Shown here in pieces: positions 56,028 to 64,000 of a DNA stretch of 64,000 nt. Within the stretch, counting starts at the first letter, position 1; every line of letters starts with the position of its first letter. A program made the position numbers and the translations under genes. Location of the stretch: assembly GCF_036350515.1 (NCBI RefSeq), contig NZ_JAZDUE010000012.1, positions 1-64,000 of the forward strand, in the 5' to 3' direction. The stretch comes from Gordonia prachuapensis. Lineage in GTDB: Bacteria; Actinomycetota; Actinomycetes; Mycobacteriales; Mycobacteriaceae. A model generated the notes under the pieces. The model was not told the origin of the DNA. It saw only the letters and a list, made by a program, of their open reading frames with translations, and did no database searches.

Positions 56028-56903
56028 TCAGAAACCTTTCCCGCGTTCCAGCAGTTCGAGGAGGTAGTCGCCGTAGCCTGACTTACGGAGTTTTTCTGCA
56101 CGCGAACGCAATTCGTCGTCGCCGATGAAACCGCGTCGCCAGGCGATCTCTTCCGGCACGGCGATCTTGAGTCCTTGCCGTTGCTCGACGGTACGGACGA
56201 AGTTGCCTGCGTCGAGGAGCGAGTCGAAGGTGCCGGTGTCCAACCAGGCTGTCCCGCGCGGAAGGACCTTGACGGCGAGTCGACCCTGGTCGAGGTAATG
56301 GGCATTGATGTCGGTGATCTCGTATTCGCCACGGGCACTGGGCTTCAGGTTGCGAGCGATATCCACGACGTCGTTGTCGTAGAAGTACAGGCCGGGCACC
56401 GCGTAGTTCGAACGGGGTTGAGCAGGCTTCTCCTGCAGGGCGATCGCAGTTCCGCTGTCATCGAAATCGACCACCCCGTAGGCGCTCGGATCGGCCACCC
56501 AGTAGGCGAAAATCGCTCCGCCGTCGACATTCTCGAAACCCTGCAGCTGACTGCCGAGGCCCGGACCGTAGAAGATGTTGTCGCCGAGGACGAGTGCGAC
56601 CGAGTCGTCGCCGATGTGATCGGCCCCTAACACGAACGCCTGGGCGAGGCCATCCGGGGAGGGCTGGGTGATGTAGGACAGGTTGATGCCGAACTGCTCA
56701 CCGTTGCCCAACAGCCCCTGGAACGCGGCACTGTCCTGCGGGGTCGTGATGATCAGAATGTCCTGAATGCCCGCGAGCATCAGCGTCGACAACGGGTAGT
56801 AGATCATCGGCTTGTCGTACACCGGCACGAGCTGCTTGGAGACACCCTGCGTGATCGGGTGCAGGCGGGTCCCCGTACCCCCGGCCAGGATGATGCCGCG
56901 CAT
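56028..56903 (-). CDS. rmlA: glucose-1-phosphate thymidylyltransferase
   Basis: RmlA makes dTDP-glucose from dTTP and glucose 1-phosphate. The 291-residue protein has MRGIILAGGTGTRLHPIT at the N-terminus, YDKPMIYYPLSTLMLAGI, LALVLGDNIFYGPGL and TAWLDTGTFDSLLDAG, all canonical. The ATG at 56903 gives the usual MRGIILAGG start; a GTG two codons earlier (56909) is possible. It is the first gene of the rmlA-rmlC pair and divergent from rmlB. Confidence 0.97.
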   Translation of the reverse strand: MRGIILAGGTGTRLHPITQGVSKQLVPVYDKPMIYYPLSTLMLAGIQDILIITTPQDSAAFQGLLGNGEQFGINLSYITQPSPDGLAQAFVLGADHIGDDSVALVLGDNIFYGPGLGSQLQGFENVDGGAIFAYWVADPSAYGVVDFDDSGTAIALQEKPAQPRSNYAVPGLYFYDNDVVDIARNLKPSARGEYEITDINAHYLDQGRLAVKVLPRGTAWLDTGTFDSLLDAGNFVRTVEQRQGLKIAVPEEIAWRRGFIGDDELRSRAEKLRKSGYGDYLLELLERGKGF

Positions 56904-56999
56904 ACCCACACCCTAGTGGCACCTCCGGGCCGGCGACGAGAGGTGCACCCGCACGACGCCCCGGTACAGTGATCGGCGTCCGAGGGAAGGGAACGGGTC

Positions 57000-58004
57000 A
57001 TGCGGGTTCTGGTCACCGGGGGCGCCGGATTCATCGGCGCCAACTTCGTGCTGCGCACCCTGCAGCAGCGACCCGATGTGCAGATCACCGTGCTCGACAA
57101 GCTCACCTATGCCGCCAACCCGGCGACCCTGGAACCGGTGGCCGACCGGATCGACCTGGTCAAGGGCGACATCGCCGACGCCGATCTCGTCGACTCGCTG
57201 ATCGCCGCCACCGACGTGGTGGTGCATTTTGCGGCCGAGTCGCACAACGACAACTCGCTGGCCGACCCGTCGTCGTTCGTACACACCAACCTGGTCGGCA
57301 CGTTCGCGCTGCTGGAGGCGGTCCGCCGTCACGACGTGCGCTATCACCACATCAGCACCGACGAGGTGTACGGCGACCTCGACCTCGACGACCCGGCCCG
57401 GTTCACCGAGTCCACCGCCTACAACCCGTCGAGCCCGTACTCCTCCACCAAGGCCGGCTCGGATCTGCTGGTCCGCGCGTGGGTGCGCTCGTTCGGCCTG
57501 CGCGCGACGATCTCCAACTGCTCCAACAACTACGGGCCGTATCAGCACATCGAGAAGTTCATCCCCCGCCAGATCACCAACGTGCTCTCCGGGGTGCGGC
57601 CCCGCCTCTACGGTGATGGCCTCAACGTGCGCGACTGGATTCACGTCGACGATCACAACGATGCGGTGTGGACCATCATCGAGCGAGGTCAGATCGGTGA
57701 GACGTATCTGATCGGCGCCGACGGCGAGGTGAACAACCGGACCGTCGTCGAGACCATCCTGGAGCTGCTCGACCAACCCGCCGACGCCTTCGACTTCGTC
57801 ACCGACCGACCCGGGCACGACCGGCGCTACGCCATCGACTCCACCCGCCTGCGCACCGAGTTGGGTTGGCGCCCACAATATGTGGACTTCCGAGCGGGGT
57901 TGTCGGCGACCATCGACTGGTACCGCGACCACCCCGACTGGTGGCAGCCGCACAAGCAGGCCGTCGAGCAGACCTACGCCACCACCGAGAAGGTCATCGG
58001 CTGA
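57000..58004 (+). CDS. rmlB: dTDP-glucose 4,6-dehydratase
   Basis: RmlB converts dTDP-glucose to the 4-keto-6-deoxy sugar with bound NAD. The 334-residue SDR enzyme has VLVTGGAGFIGANFV (3-17), HFAAESHNDNSL, HHISTDEVYGDL and the catalytic YSSTKAGSD, then NCSNNYGPYQHIEKFIPR. ATG 57000 follows GAAGGGAACGGGTC. With the divergent rmlA-rmlC pair it gives three of the four dTDP-rhamnose genes; rmlD is not in the window. Confidence 0.97.
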   Translation: MRVLVTGGAGFIGANFVLRTLQQRPDVQITVLDKLTYAANPATLEPVADRIDLVKGDIADADLVDSLIAATDVVVHFAAESHNDNSLADPSSFVHTNLVGTFALLEAVRRHDVRYHHISTDEVYGDLDLDDPARFTESTAYNPSSPYSSTKAGSDLLVRAWVRSFGLRATISNCSNNYGPYQHIEKFIPRQITNVLSGVRPRLYGDGLNVRDWIHVDDHNDAVWTIIERGQIGETYLIGADGEVNNRTVVETILELLDQPADAFDFVTDRPGHDRRYAIDSTRLRTELGWRPQYVDFRAGLSATIDWYRDHPDWWQPHKQAVEQTYATTEKVIG

Positions 58005-58024
58005 GGCCCTCGCACCACCCGACC

Positions 58025-58068
58025 CCTGAGGAGCCTCCGAGCCTGCGAGGATGCGTCACGAAGGGTCA
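58025..58068. repeat. single family A intergenic element
   Basis: CCTGAGGAGCCTCCGAGCCT and then GATGCGTCACGAAGGGTCAC resemble the repeats at 34467 and the reversed unit of the 26980 array. It lies between convergent rmlB and the hydrolase gene, and the GGGTCA at its end supplies the hydrolase stop codon. Confidence 0.6.
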
Positions 58069-58953
58069 CTCCAGCGGAACCACCCGATCGAGGAAGTCCA
58101 CCTGGTCGGCGACGACCTCTTCGAACGCGTCGCCGACATAGATGTCGAAGTGCCCCTCGGGATAGCGGATCAGCCGTGTCGTCGGGCCGCGCCGGGCGTA
58201 GCGCACCGTCTGCCGCGGCGGCGCCACCGAATCCTGATCACACACGCAGACGAGCACGGGGCAGGTGAGGTTCGCCAGGGCCCGGCCGGGGTGGTGACGT
58301 GCGATGGTCGGCACCACCCGCGCCGCGACCTCGTTGGTGAACGGATGGCCCTCCGGAACCAAGGGCAGGTAGCCCGGCACGACGTCCGGAGCCGTCATCA
58401 GCGCGGCGTCTCCGGGCTCGCCCGCCAGCGCGACCATCACCGGCTTGCGGCGCAACACCGCGGCCCCGAGGTCGGCGACAGCGCGTGCCGTCACCTTGAC
58501 CGTGGTCATCGGGTCCATCGCGAGGACCGACGCCGTCCCGCTGGTGAACGGGCACTGCGAGATCACCGCCGCGATGTCGCCGTCACGGGCGGCCGCCACC
58601 ATGACGTGCCCGCCGCCGAACGACGTACCCCACAGCACGACGCGCCGCTGGTCGACGTCGGGGATCGTGCGGGCGTAGGCGACTGCCGCGGCCCAGTCGT
58701 CGAGCTGGCGCCGGATGGACAGCAGCTGACGCGGTTCGCCGTCACTGGCGCCGAAATGCCGATAGTCGAAGACCAGGCAGGCGTAGCCGGCGTCGCAGAA
58801 ACGTTCGGCGAACGCGTCGAGCCGCATCTCCTTGACCGCACCCAGACCGTGGGCCATCACCATGATCGGTGCAGGCCGGCCCGTGTCCGGCAGGTACAGC
58901 CATCCCCGGCATCGGTCGGGTCCCGACCTGAACTCCACATCCGCCCGCGTCAC
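58066..58953 (-). CDS. alpha/beta hydrolase
   Basis: The 295-residue hydrolase has PIMVMAHGLGAVKEM (oxyanion region), nucleophile GTSFGG, CDQDSVAPP with the acid, and a late EGHFDIY histidine, as in DAAR/YqiA-type or acetyl-xylan-esterase-like hydrolases. GTG 58953 was chosen; the open frame to 59379 is antisense to galE. The substrate is unknown. It stands alone between rmlB and galE. Confidence 0.87.
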   Translation of the reverse strand: MTRADVEFRSGPDRCRGWLYLPDTGRPAPIMVMAHGLGAVKEMRLDAFAERFCDAGYACLVFDYRHFGASDGEPRQLLSIRRQLDDWAAAVAYARTIPDVDQRRVVLWGTSFGGGHVMVAAARDGDIAAVISQCPFTSGTASVLAMDPMTTVKVTARAVADLGAAVLRRKPVMVALAGEPGDAALMTAPDVVPGYLPLVPEGHPFTNEVAARVVPTIARHHPGRALANLTCPVLVCVCDQDSVAPPRQTVRYARRGPTTRLIRYPEGHFDIYVGDAFEEVVADQVDFLDRVVPLE

Positions 58954-59037
58954 ACGCCGACCGTATCCGCTGGATATGAGGCGGACAACACAGGATCCCC
59001 GGGGCCGATCCCCAGGATCGGCCCATACTGTGGAGCC

Positions 59038-60057
59038 ATGCGAGTTCTCGTCAGCGGCGGCGCCGGCTACATCGGCTCCCACACCGTCATCCATCTCGTC
59101 GAGGCGGGCCACGACGTCGTGGTCGTCGACGACTTCAGCAACGCCAAACCCACGGTGATCGGCCGGCTCGAAGCATTGACCGGCACGTCGATCCCGGTGC
59201 ATGCGATCGACCTCGCCGACGTCGACAAGACCGAACACCTCTTCGCCCACGAGCAGATCGACGCGGTCATCCATTTTGCCGGGTTCAAGGCCGTCGGCGA
59301 GTCGGTGAGCAAGCCGCTCGACTACTACCAGAACAACCTCGGATCGACGTTCGCACTTCTGCGCGCCATGGGCCGCCACGATGTGCGAACGCTCGTGTTC
59401 TCGTCGTCGGCGACGGTGTACGGGGCCGAGCCGAAGCTACCCATGACCGAGGATCTGCCGACGTCGGCGACCAACCCGTACGGCTGGACCAAGGTGATGA
59501 TCGAGCAGGTGCTGCGCGATGTGGCGGCGAGTGACGACCGGTGGCGCATCGCCGCGCTGCGTTACTTCAACCCGGTGGGTGCGCATGCGAGCGGTGACAT
59601 CGGCGAGGACCCCAGCGGCATTCCCAACAACCTGATGCCGTTCGTCGCGCAGGTGGCGGTCGGCCGCCGGGAGAAGCTGTCGGTGTTCGGCGACGACTAC
59701 GACACCGCCGACGGCACCGGCGTGCGCGACTACATCCACGTCGACGATCTGGCCGCCGGGCACGTCGCCGCGCTCGACACCGTCAGCGCGGGCAAAGATC
59801 CCATGTCCGTGTGGAATCTCGGTACCGGACAGGGAGTTTCGGTCCTCGAGGTGATCAAGGCGTTCGAGCGGGCCAGCGGCCGGCCGATCCCGTATGAGAT
59901 CGCCCCGCGCCGTGCCGGCGACATCGCCGCCTCCTATGCCGATCCGTCGCGGGCCAACGCCGACCTCGGCTGGCGCGCGACCAAGACGATCGACGACATG
60001 TGCGCCGACACCTGGCGGTGGCAGTCGAAGAACCCGAAGGGATTTCCGGACGCGTGA
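59038..60057 (+). CDS. galE: UDP-glucose 4-epimerase
   Basis: GalE interconverts UDP-glucose and UDP-galactose, the galactofuranose precursor for arabinogalactan. The 339-residue SDR protein has VLVSGGAGYIGSH, HFAGFKAVGES, FSSSATVYG, the catalytic NPYGWTKVMIEQ, RYFNPVGAHASG, and RDYIHVDDLAAGHV. ATG 59038 precedes the conserved start. The order galE beside a large membrane protein recalls galE1 (Rv3634c) and Rv3635. Confidence 0.96.
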   Translation: MRVLVSGGAGYIGSHTVIHLVEAGHDVVVVDDFSNAKPTVIGRLEALTGTSIPVHAIDLADVDKTEHLFAHEQIDAVIHFAGFKAVGESVSKPLDYYQNNLGSTFALLRAMGRHDVRTLVFSSSATVYGAEPKLPMTEDLPTSATNPYGWTKVMIEQVLRDVAASDDRWRIAALRYFNPVGAHASGDIGEDPSGIPNNLMPFVAQVAVGRREKLSVFGDDYDTADGTGVRDYIHVDDLAAGHVAALDTVSAGKDPMSVWNLGTGQGVSVLEVIKAFERASGRPIPYEIAPRRAGDIAASYADPSRANADLGWRATKTIDDMCADTWRWQSKNPKGFPDA

Positions 60058-60066
60058 TCGCTCGCC

Positions 60067-60467
60067 GCGTATCGAGATCACGCGCACCGGGTTTCGATAC
60101 GCCACGGGCTCGCACGCTCGCACGAGGCTACTCAACCAGCGGTAGGGACGACCGGCCACCACCCGCTGATCGAGTAGCGGCGAACGAAGTGAGTCGCGTA
60201 TCGAGATCCCGCACACCAGGTTTCGATACGCCACGGGCTCGCAAGCTCACACGAGGCCACTCAACCAGCGGCAGAGACGACCGGCCACCAACCGACGATC
60301 GAGTAGCAGCGAACGAAGTGAGTCGCGTATCGAGATCCCGCACACCAGGTTTCGATACGCCACGAGCTCGCAAGCTCGCACGAGGCTACTCAACCAGCGG
60401 TAGAGACGACCGGCCACCACCCGCTGATCGAGTAGCGGCGAACGAAGTGAGTCGCGTATCGAGATCA
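60067..60467. repeat. tandem 129-bp family B hairpin elements
   Basis: GCGTATCGAGATC occurs at 60067, 60196, 60325 and 60454, an exact 129-bp period: three full units plus edges. Each unit has inverted arms (CGCTGATCGAGTAG with CTACTCAACCAGCG, and CGTATCGAGATC with GGTTTCGATACG). The array fills the 407-bp gap between convergent galE and the DUF6541 gene; its last GATCA supplies the stop codon of the latter. Confidence 0.9.
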
Positions 60468-62507
60468 CCCAGCTGCGGCGGGCTCGTTCACCCGATAGAT
60501 CGTGACGTTGCCCTGCTGGAACACCGGCGTCAGGCCGGGCGCGCCGTTCTGACGCAACGCGAGGAACGGGTCGCCCTGGACGCCGTTCTCCGGGTCGGGC
60601 ACCCCGTTCTGGAACTCCCAATAGCTCGGCGGGCTGTCAATCACGTAGTGCACGTTCATATCTCGCACGATGCCGTCGATGTACGGGTCTGCGCCGATCT
60701 GCGACACCCCCCAGAACAGGTCGCGCTGCCGCTGCGAGAAGTCATTGGCCCGGTAGAAGGGGAACATCGGGGTGACGCCGGTGGCGGGGTACAGCCACCC
60801 GGTGCCCTGGTCGAGGTTGTTGAGCACCAGCACGTCGTCGGCGTCGGGTTGATCTGCCAGCCAATCGTAGGCGGCAAGATCGTCGGGTCCGATGAACTTG
60901 CCGCCACGTTCCTTGGACGCGATCTGCGCATCGGCCGGGTAGCGCAGCACGCCGGCGCCCGCGATCAGCACCATCAGTACCGCAACCGCGGCGGGAAGAG
61001 CCCACTGACGGACTCGCGTCGTCGTCTGTGGGCGCCGGGCGACGCGATCCGCGACGGTGACCGCCAACGCGCCCAGCGCACAGCCGACGGCCGCCGCCGA
61101 GAACATGGCCACCACGAACGTCAGCCGATGCGGCGAGTTGTAGAAGTAGCCGCCGATCGCCCCGAGCGGGTACGACAGCACGCTGAGTGCAACCACCGAG
61201 TTCGCCGTGATGAGCACGAACACGAACCAAGCCGCGAGCCCGGCCCAGCACCGCATCCACGCGAGGACGCCGAGGCCCAGCACGGTGAGGAGGATCAGAC
61301 CCCAGATCGGGTAGTGGTCTTCGAGCGGGATCGTGCCGTTGAACGCCGCCTGCCCGAGGCCGGTCAGCACACCGACACCTTCCTCGCGGAAGTCGAAGAA
61401 CGGCAGTTCGTTGGTGTCGGCGACCTTGATGGTGCCGTACACGACGGGCGCGATGCCGACGACGGTGATCAGCCCCGCCACGGCGAGGGTCCCCAGGTCG
61501 CGCAACCGGCCGTAGGCCGGACGCCACAGGCCCTCGAGCAGCAGCCACAGGCCGATGATCACGCCGGCCAGGATCAGCCCCGACGGGTGTGTCGCGGTGA
61601 CGCCGGACATCGCCGCGGCCGCCGCCAGCACCCGCCGACGATCGCGGACGCAACTGATCACCAGTACCGCGGCGATGGGGGCCATCGACACGCCCACCGC
61701 GTTCGGCACCGAAGTCAGCTGCACCTCGACGTAGGGCAGCGACGGGAACAACGCCGACACCGCGCCGGCCGCCCCGGCCAAGATCGCCGACCGTGACGTG
61801 CCGAAGCGGTGCCGCGCGAACCAGTACGCGAGCGACGCGACACCGAACGGGACAGTGATCGCCAGCACGGCAGGCGAATACGTGTTGTAGAGCTCGACCG
61901 GGTCGGCACCGGTGACCGGGAACAGGATGGCGCCCAACGCATGCCACGTGTTCGGGTAGTAGTTGAACCCGTGGGTGTCGTAGTTCATCAGTTCACCCAT
62001 GCGCAGCGCCGAACCGATGCCGGTCTCGTCGATCCAGCGCAGTGAACTGGCGTGCCACAACGAATCCCACACCTGCGAGATGTTGCCCAGACCCGCGAAG
62101 GTGTTCTTGATCAGCGGTCGGATACAGGTGATGGCGATGATGACGGTGCCGATCCCAATCCCGGCCGCCATCGGGGCCGTCGAACGCCACCGCAACGGCG
62201 GATCGTCGTCAGGGGCCGGCGCGGGTGCCAGGCCGGCGAATCGTCGGCGAGCGAGGATCGCGGCGTAGGCCCATGAGAACAGCAGCGTGACCACCAGCGC
62301 GAGCAGCGCGGTGATGATGTTCCACTCGAAACCGATCGCGGAATAGAGCACCGTGAAGACGCTGACGACGGCGAAGGTGATCGGCGGTCCGGCCGCGATG
62401 GCGACCGGCCATGGCAGCACCATCCGGCGACCGACCAACGCGCCGGGCACCACCAGCATCAGGGCCGTCACCACGGTGACCCACGCCCCCAGCACCATCG
62501 CCCGCAA
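60465..62507 (-). CDS. DUF6541-type large membrane protein, GT-C-like
   Basis: The 680-residue protein has about a dozen membrane helices and a C-terminal soluble region of roughly 150 residues (about 530-680, from DDLAAYDWLADQPDADDVLVLNN on). The periplasmic loop with SLWHASSLRWIDETGI and NYYPNTWHALGAI recalls actinobacterial cell-wall glycosyltransferases of the GT-C fold. Next to galE it may use a polyprenyl-phosphate sugar, like mycobacterial Rv3635-type proteins, but activity is not shown. Start ATG 62507 or 62498. Confidence 0.8.
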   Translation of the reverse strand: MRAMVLGAWVTVVTALMLVVPGALVGRRMVLPWPVAIAAGPPITFAVVSVFTVLYSAIGFEWNIITALLALVVTLLFSWAYAAILARRRFAGLAPAPAPDDDPPLRWRSTAPMAAGIGIGTVIIAITCIRPLIKNTFAGLGNISQVWDSLWHASSLRWIDETGIGSALRMGELMNYDTHGFNYYPNTWHALGAILFPVTGADPVELYNTYSPAVLAITVPFGVASLAYWFARHRFGTSRSAILAGAAGAVSALFPSLPYVEVQLTSVPNAVGVSMAPIAAVLVISCVRDRRRVLAAAAAMSGVTATHPSGLILAGVIIGLWLLLEGLWRPAYGRLRDLGTLAVAGLITVVGIAPVVYGTIKVADTNELPFFDFREEGVGVLTGLGQAAFNGTIPLEDHYPIWGLILLTVLGLGVLAWMRCWAGLAAWFVFVLITANSVVALSVLSYPLGAIGGYFYNSPHRLTFVVAMFSAAAVGCALGALAVTVADRVARRPQTTTRVRQWALPAAVAVLMVLIAGAGVLRYPADAQIASKERGGKFIGPDDLAAYDWLADQPDADDVLVLNNLDQGTGWLYPATGVTPMFPFYRANDFSQRQRDLFWGVSQIGADPYIDGIVRDMNVHYVIDSPPSYWEFQNGVPDPENGVQGDPFLALRQNGAPGLTPVFQQGNVTIYRVNEPAAAG

Positions 62508-62554
62508 CCTCCCGCGTCGTGTCGAACCCCGACGAGATTACCGGGCGGCGCCGT

Positions 62555-63796
62555 CTACGACGTAAGGCGCCGATCCGTCCGATGTCCAGCGACGACGATC
62601 GCCAGGCAGACCAGGGCGGCGAGGACGCCCACACCGAACATCATTGGATAGGTGATCGACGGGTACGTCTCGGACAGCCACGCGAGGATGACCGGCACGG
62701 CGAAACCGAGATAGGTCACGCTGTAGAACACCGCGGTCAGACCCGCGAGGTTGCGCGGACCCGCGATGCGCTGGACCTCCAGCAATCCCGCGATCATCGC
62801 CATGCCGTAGCCACATCCCAGGACGGTTGCCGCGAGCAGCGACATCCAGATCGTGAGCAGGTGGGCGGCGACCGCGGCGAGCGCCATCCCGACCGCGAGC
62901 ATGATCAGTGCGAGGACCGGGCCGCGGGCGCGGCCAGGATCGTCGAACCGCCGGCCGAGTGACTGGACACCGAAGCCGGCGCCCAGGCCGAGCACGCAGC
63001 ACAGCGCCGCGAACGCGATCGGTGCGCCGGAGGTGCGCGCCGACATCAGCGCCGGGATCACGGCGTACGCCGACGCCGCGGCGCCGAACACCCACGGAGC
63101 CACCGGGACGACCACCAGCAGGAACCGCCGGTTCGTCGCGCCGCGGACCCGCAGATCGTCGATGAGCCGCCCACGAGACGCCGCGACTTCCCGCGTCTCG
63201 GGCACCCGCTTGAGGGCGACCGTCGCGCCGACTGCCAGCACGATGTTGATCGCGTACGGGGTCACCGTCGGCCACGGGCCCCATTCGGCGACGACGCCCG
63301 CCACACCCGCACCGACGCCGAAACCGGCGGTCAGACTCATCGCCGCGCGGCGGGCGCCGACACCCGCGCGGTCGCCGTTGCGTCGGCTGATCTCGGCGAG
63401 CCAGCTGCCACCGACAGCCATCGCGAGACCGAGCGCGACTCCGCTCGCCACCCGGCCCGCAGTGAGCAAGCCGATCGAGTGGGGCCCGAGTGCCAGCAGC
63501 AATGACCCGAGGGCCGCGAACAGCGGGGCCGGCATCATCAGCAGCTTGCGGCCGTGGCGATCCGAGAGCGGTCCGCCGATCAGCAGCGCGGGGATGATGC
63601 CGAGCACGTAGGTGAACAGCAGACTGTCCACGGCCACCGCGGACAGATTCCCTTCCTGGCGGTACATCACCAGCAGCGGGGTGAACTCGTTGCCGCCCCA
63701 GGCCGCTGTGAACATCGCCGCCGCGACCGGTGTCCAGCTCGTGGCGCGCCCCACGGTTTCGGGAACGGTGGAGTGTTCGGTGACGTCGAGGGTCAT
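62555..63796 (-). CDS. MFS transporter
   Basis: The 413-residue, roughly 12-helix protein has the motif A loop GGPLSDRHGRKLLM (74-87) and a central loop with RGRLIDDLRVRG between helices 6 and 7. The substrate is unknown. Its ATG overlaps the stop of the upstream GntR-type regulator (ATGA), so the two are one transcript and the regulator probably controls the transporter. Confidence 0.9.
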   Translation of the reverse strand: MTLDVTEHSTVPETVGRATSWTPVAAAMFTAAWGGNEFTPLLVMYRQEGNLSAVAVDSLLFTYVLGIIPALLIGGPLSDRHGRKLLMMPAPLFAALGSLLLALGPHSIGLLTAGRVASGVALGLAMAVGGSWLAEISRRNGDRAGVGARRAAMSLTAGFGVGAGVAGVVAEWGPWPTVTPYAINIVLAVGATVALKRVPETREVAASRGRLIDDLRVRGATNRRFLLVVVPVAPWVFGAAASAYAVIPALMSARTSGAPIAFAALCCVLGLGAGFGVQSLGRRFDDPGRARGPVLALIMLAVGMALAAVAAHLLTIWMSLLAATVLGCGYGMAMIAGLLEVQRIAGPRNLAGLTAVFYSVTYLGFAVPVILAWLSETYPSITYPMMFGVGVLAALVCLAIVVAGHRTDRRLTS

Positions 63797-64000
63797 GCCG
63801 GAGGTGTCCTTCGCAGGTCGTGCACGGCGGAGAGGTGGGCGGCGAGGGCGTCGGCGAATGCGTCGGCGTCGCCGCGCGCGAGCGCGTCGAGGAGTTCGCG
63901 GTGATCGTCGAGGATCCGCGACGGCACCGCGTCGTCGCGGCGCACGCTGGTCGTCGTCATCCGCCGGTGCCGCTCCCCCAGGCTGACGAAGAAGTCCGCG
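63793..64000 (-). CDS. GntR-family regulator (FadR-type), C-terminal fragment
   Basis: Only the last 68 residues are in the window; the gene is cut by the right edge. The sequence ILDDHRELLDALARGDADAFADALAAHL is the end of an FCD ligand-binding domain, with its conserved His in DDHREL. The winged-helix DNA-binding part lies outside. It is coupled to the MFS gene by a 4-bp overlap and probably regulates it. Confidence 0.85.
   Translation of the reverse strand, partial: ADFFVSLGERHRRMTTTSVRRDDAVPSRILDDHRELLDALARGDADAFADALAAHLSAVHDLRRTPPA

Noticed and set aside
60067..60467. CRISPR array or insertion sequence
   Set aside because: The 129-bp units repeat along their whole length without unique spacers, and no transposase frame is present.
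60000..61796. 598-codon plus-strand open frame running through the 129-bp repeats
   Set aside because: It stays open only because the repeat period is a multiple of three; it then runs antisense to the membrane protein gene.

Overview
The window is high-GC, gene-dense DNA from a mycolic-acid-containing actinomycete (order Mycobacteriales), most probably Gordonia or a close relative. The genus is an inference. The order is supported by a block at 24.6-41.5 kb that reproduces, with the same relative orientations, the Mycobacterium tuberculosis order thiG-thiS-thiO / thiE / mutT3 / glnX (Rv0412c)-glnH-pknG / ackA-pta / fgd1. It is also supported by F420-dependent enzymes, LppA lipoproteins, an EspC-like type VII secretion protein and arabinogalactan genes. 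No rRNA, tRNA, transposase, phage gene or CRISPR array was seen.

Layout. 0-9.4 kb: a branched-chain amino acid type binding lipoprotein, a DHA2-type MFS exporter, DUF389 and GAP-family membrane proteins, a DUF1254 protein, a SulP permease and guanine deaminase. 9.4-18.4 kb: an ATP-grasp enzyme, a DMT-like membrane protein, small metabolic and hypothetical genes, a large LuxR/AAA regulator and an ABC exporter pair. 18.4-21.9 kb: a WXG/DUF1023 alpha/beta hydrolase, two tandem LppA-type lipoproteins and a divergent EspC-like protein with a YxxxD motif. I read this as a candidate type VII effector/lipoprotein locus. 21.9-24.5 kb: a TetR gene divergent from a DUF2236 (latex-clearing-protein-like) oxygenase, with a palindrome between them.

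24.6-41.5 kb: thiamine biosynthesis under a TPP riboswitch, a stand-alone LeuA regulatory-domain protein behind a probable leaderless leader peptide and hairpin, the GlnX-GlnH-PknG amino-acid sensing relay, acetate kinase and phosphotransacetylase, an FAD-linked oxidase plus TetR inserted into the otherwise conserved order, and Fgd1. PknG has five 12-residue repeats, each carrying a GTQ threonine.

41.6-50.7 kb: an ABC exporter, a four-gene membrane/F420 operon, a 1289-residue Pls/PosA/Gre-type NRPS-like protein and a DoxX protein. 50.7-62.5 kb: an M1 peptidase, a flippase-like protein, glycosyltransferases including a PpgS/DUF2304 pair, rmlA, rmlB, rmlC, galE and a DUF6541 membrane protein, which together suit cell-wall arabinogalactan assembly. 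62.5-64 kb: an MFS transporter and a GntR-type regulator cut by the window edge.

Several gaps, nearly all between convergent genes, hold dispersed repeats of at least three sequence families (hairpin elements and a 21-bp-period repeat). Some of these repeats supply the stop codon of the flanking gene. Start sites were chosen by ribosome-binding sites, paralogue comparison and operon overlaps. Family assignments come from reading the proteins, not from database searches.
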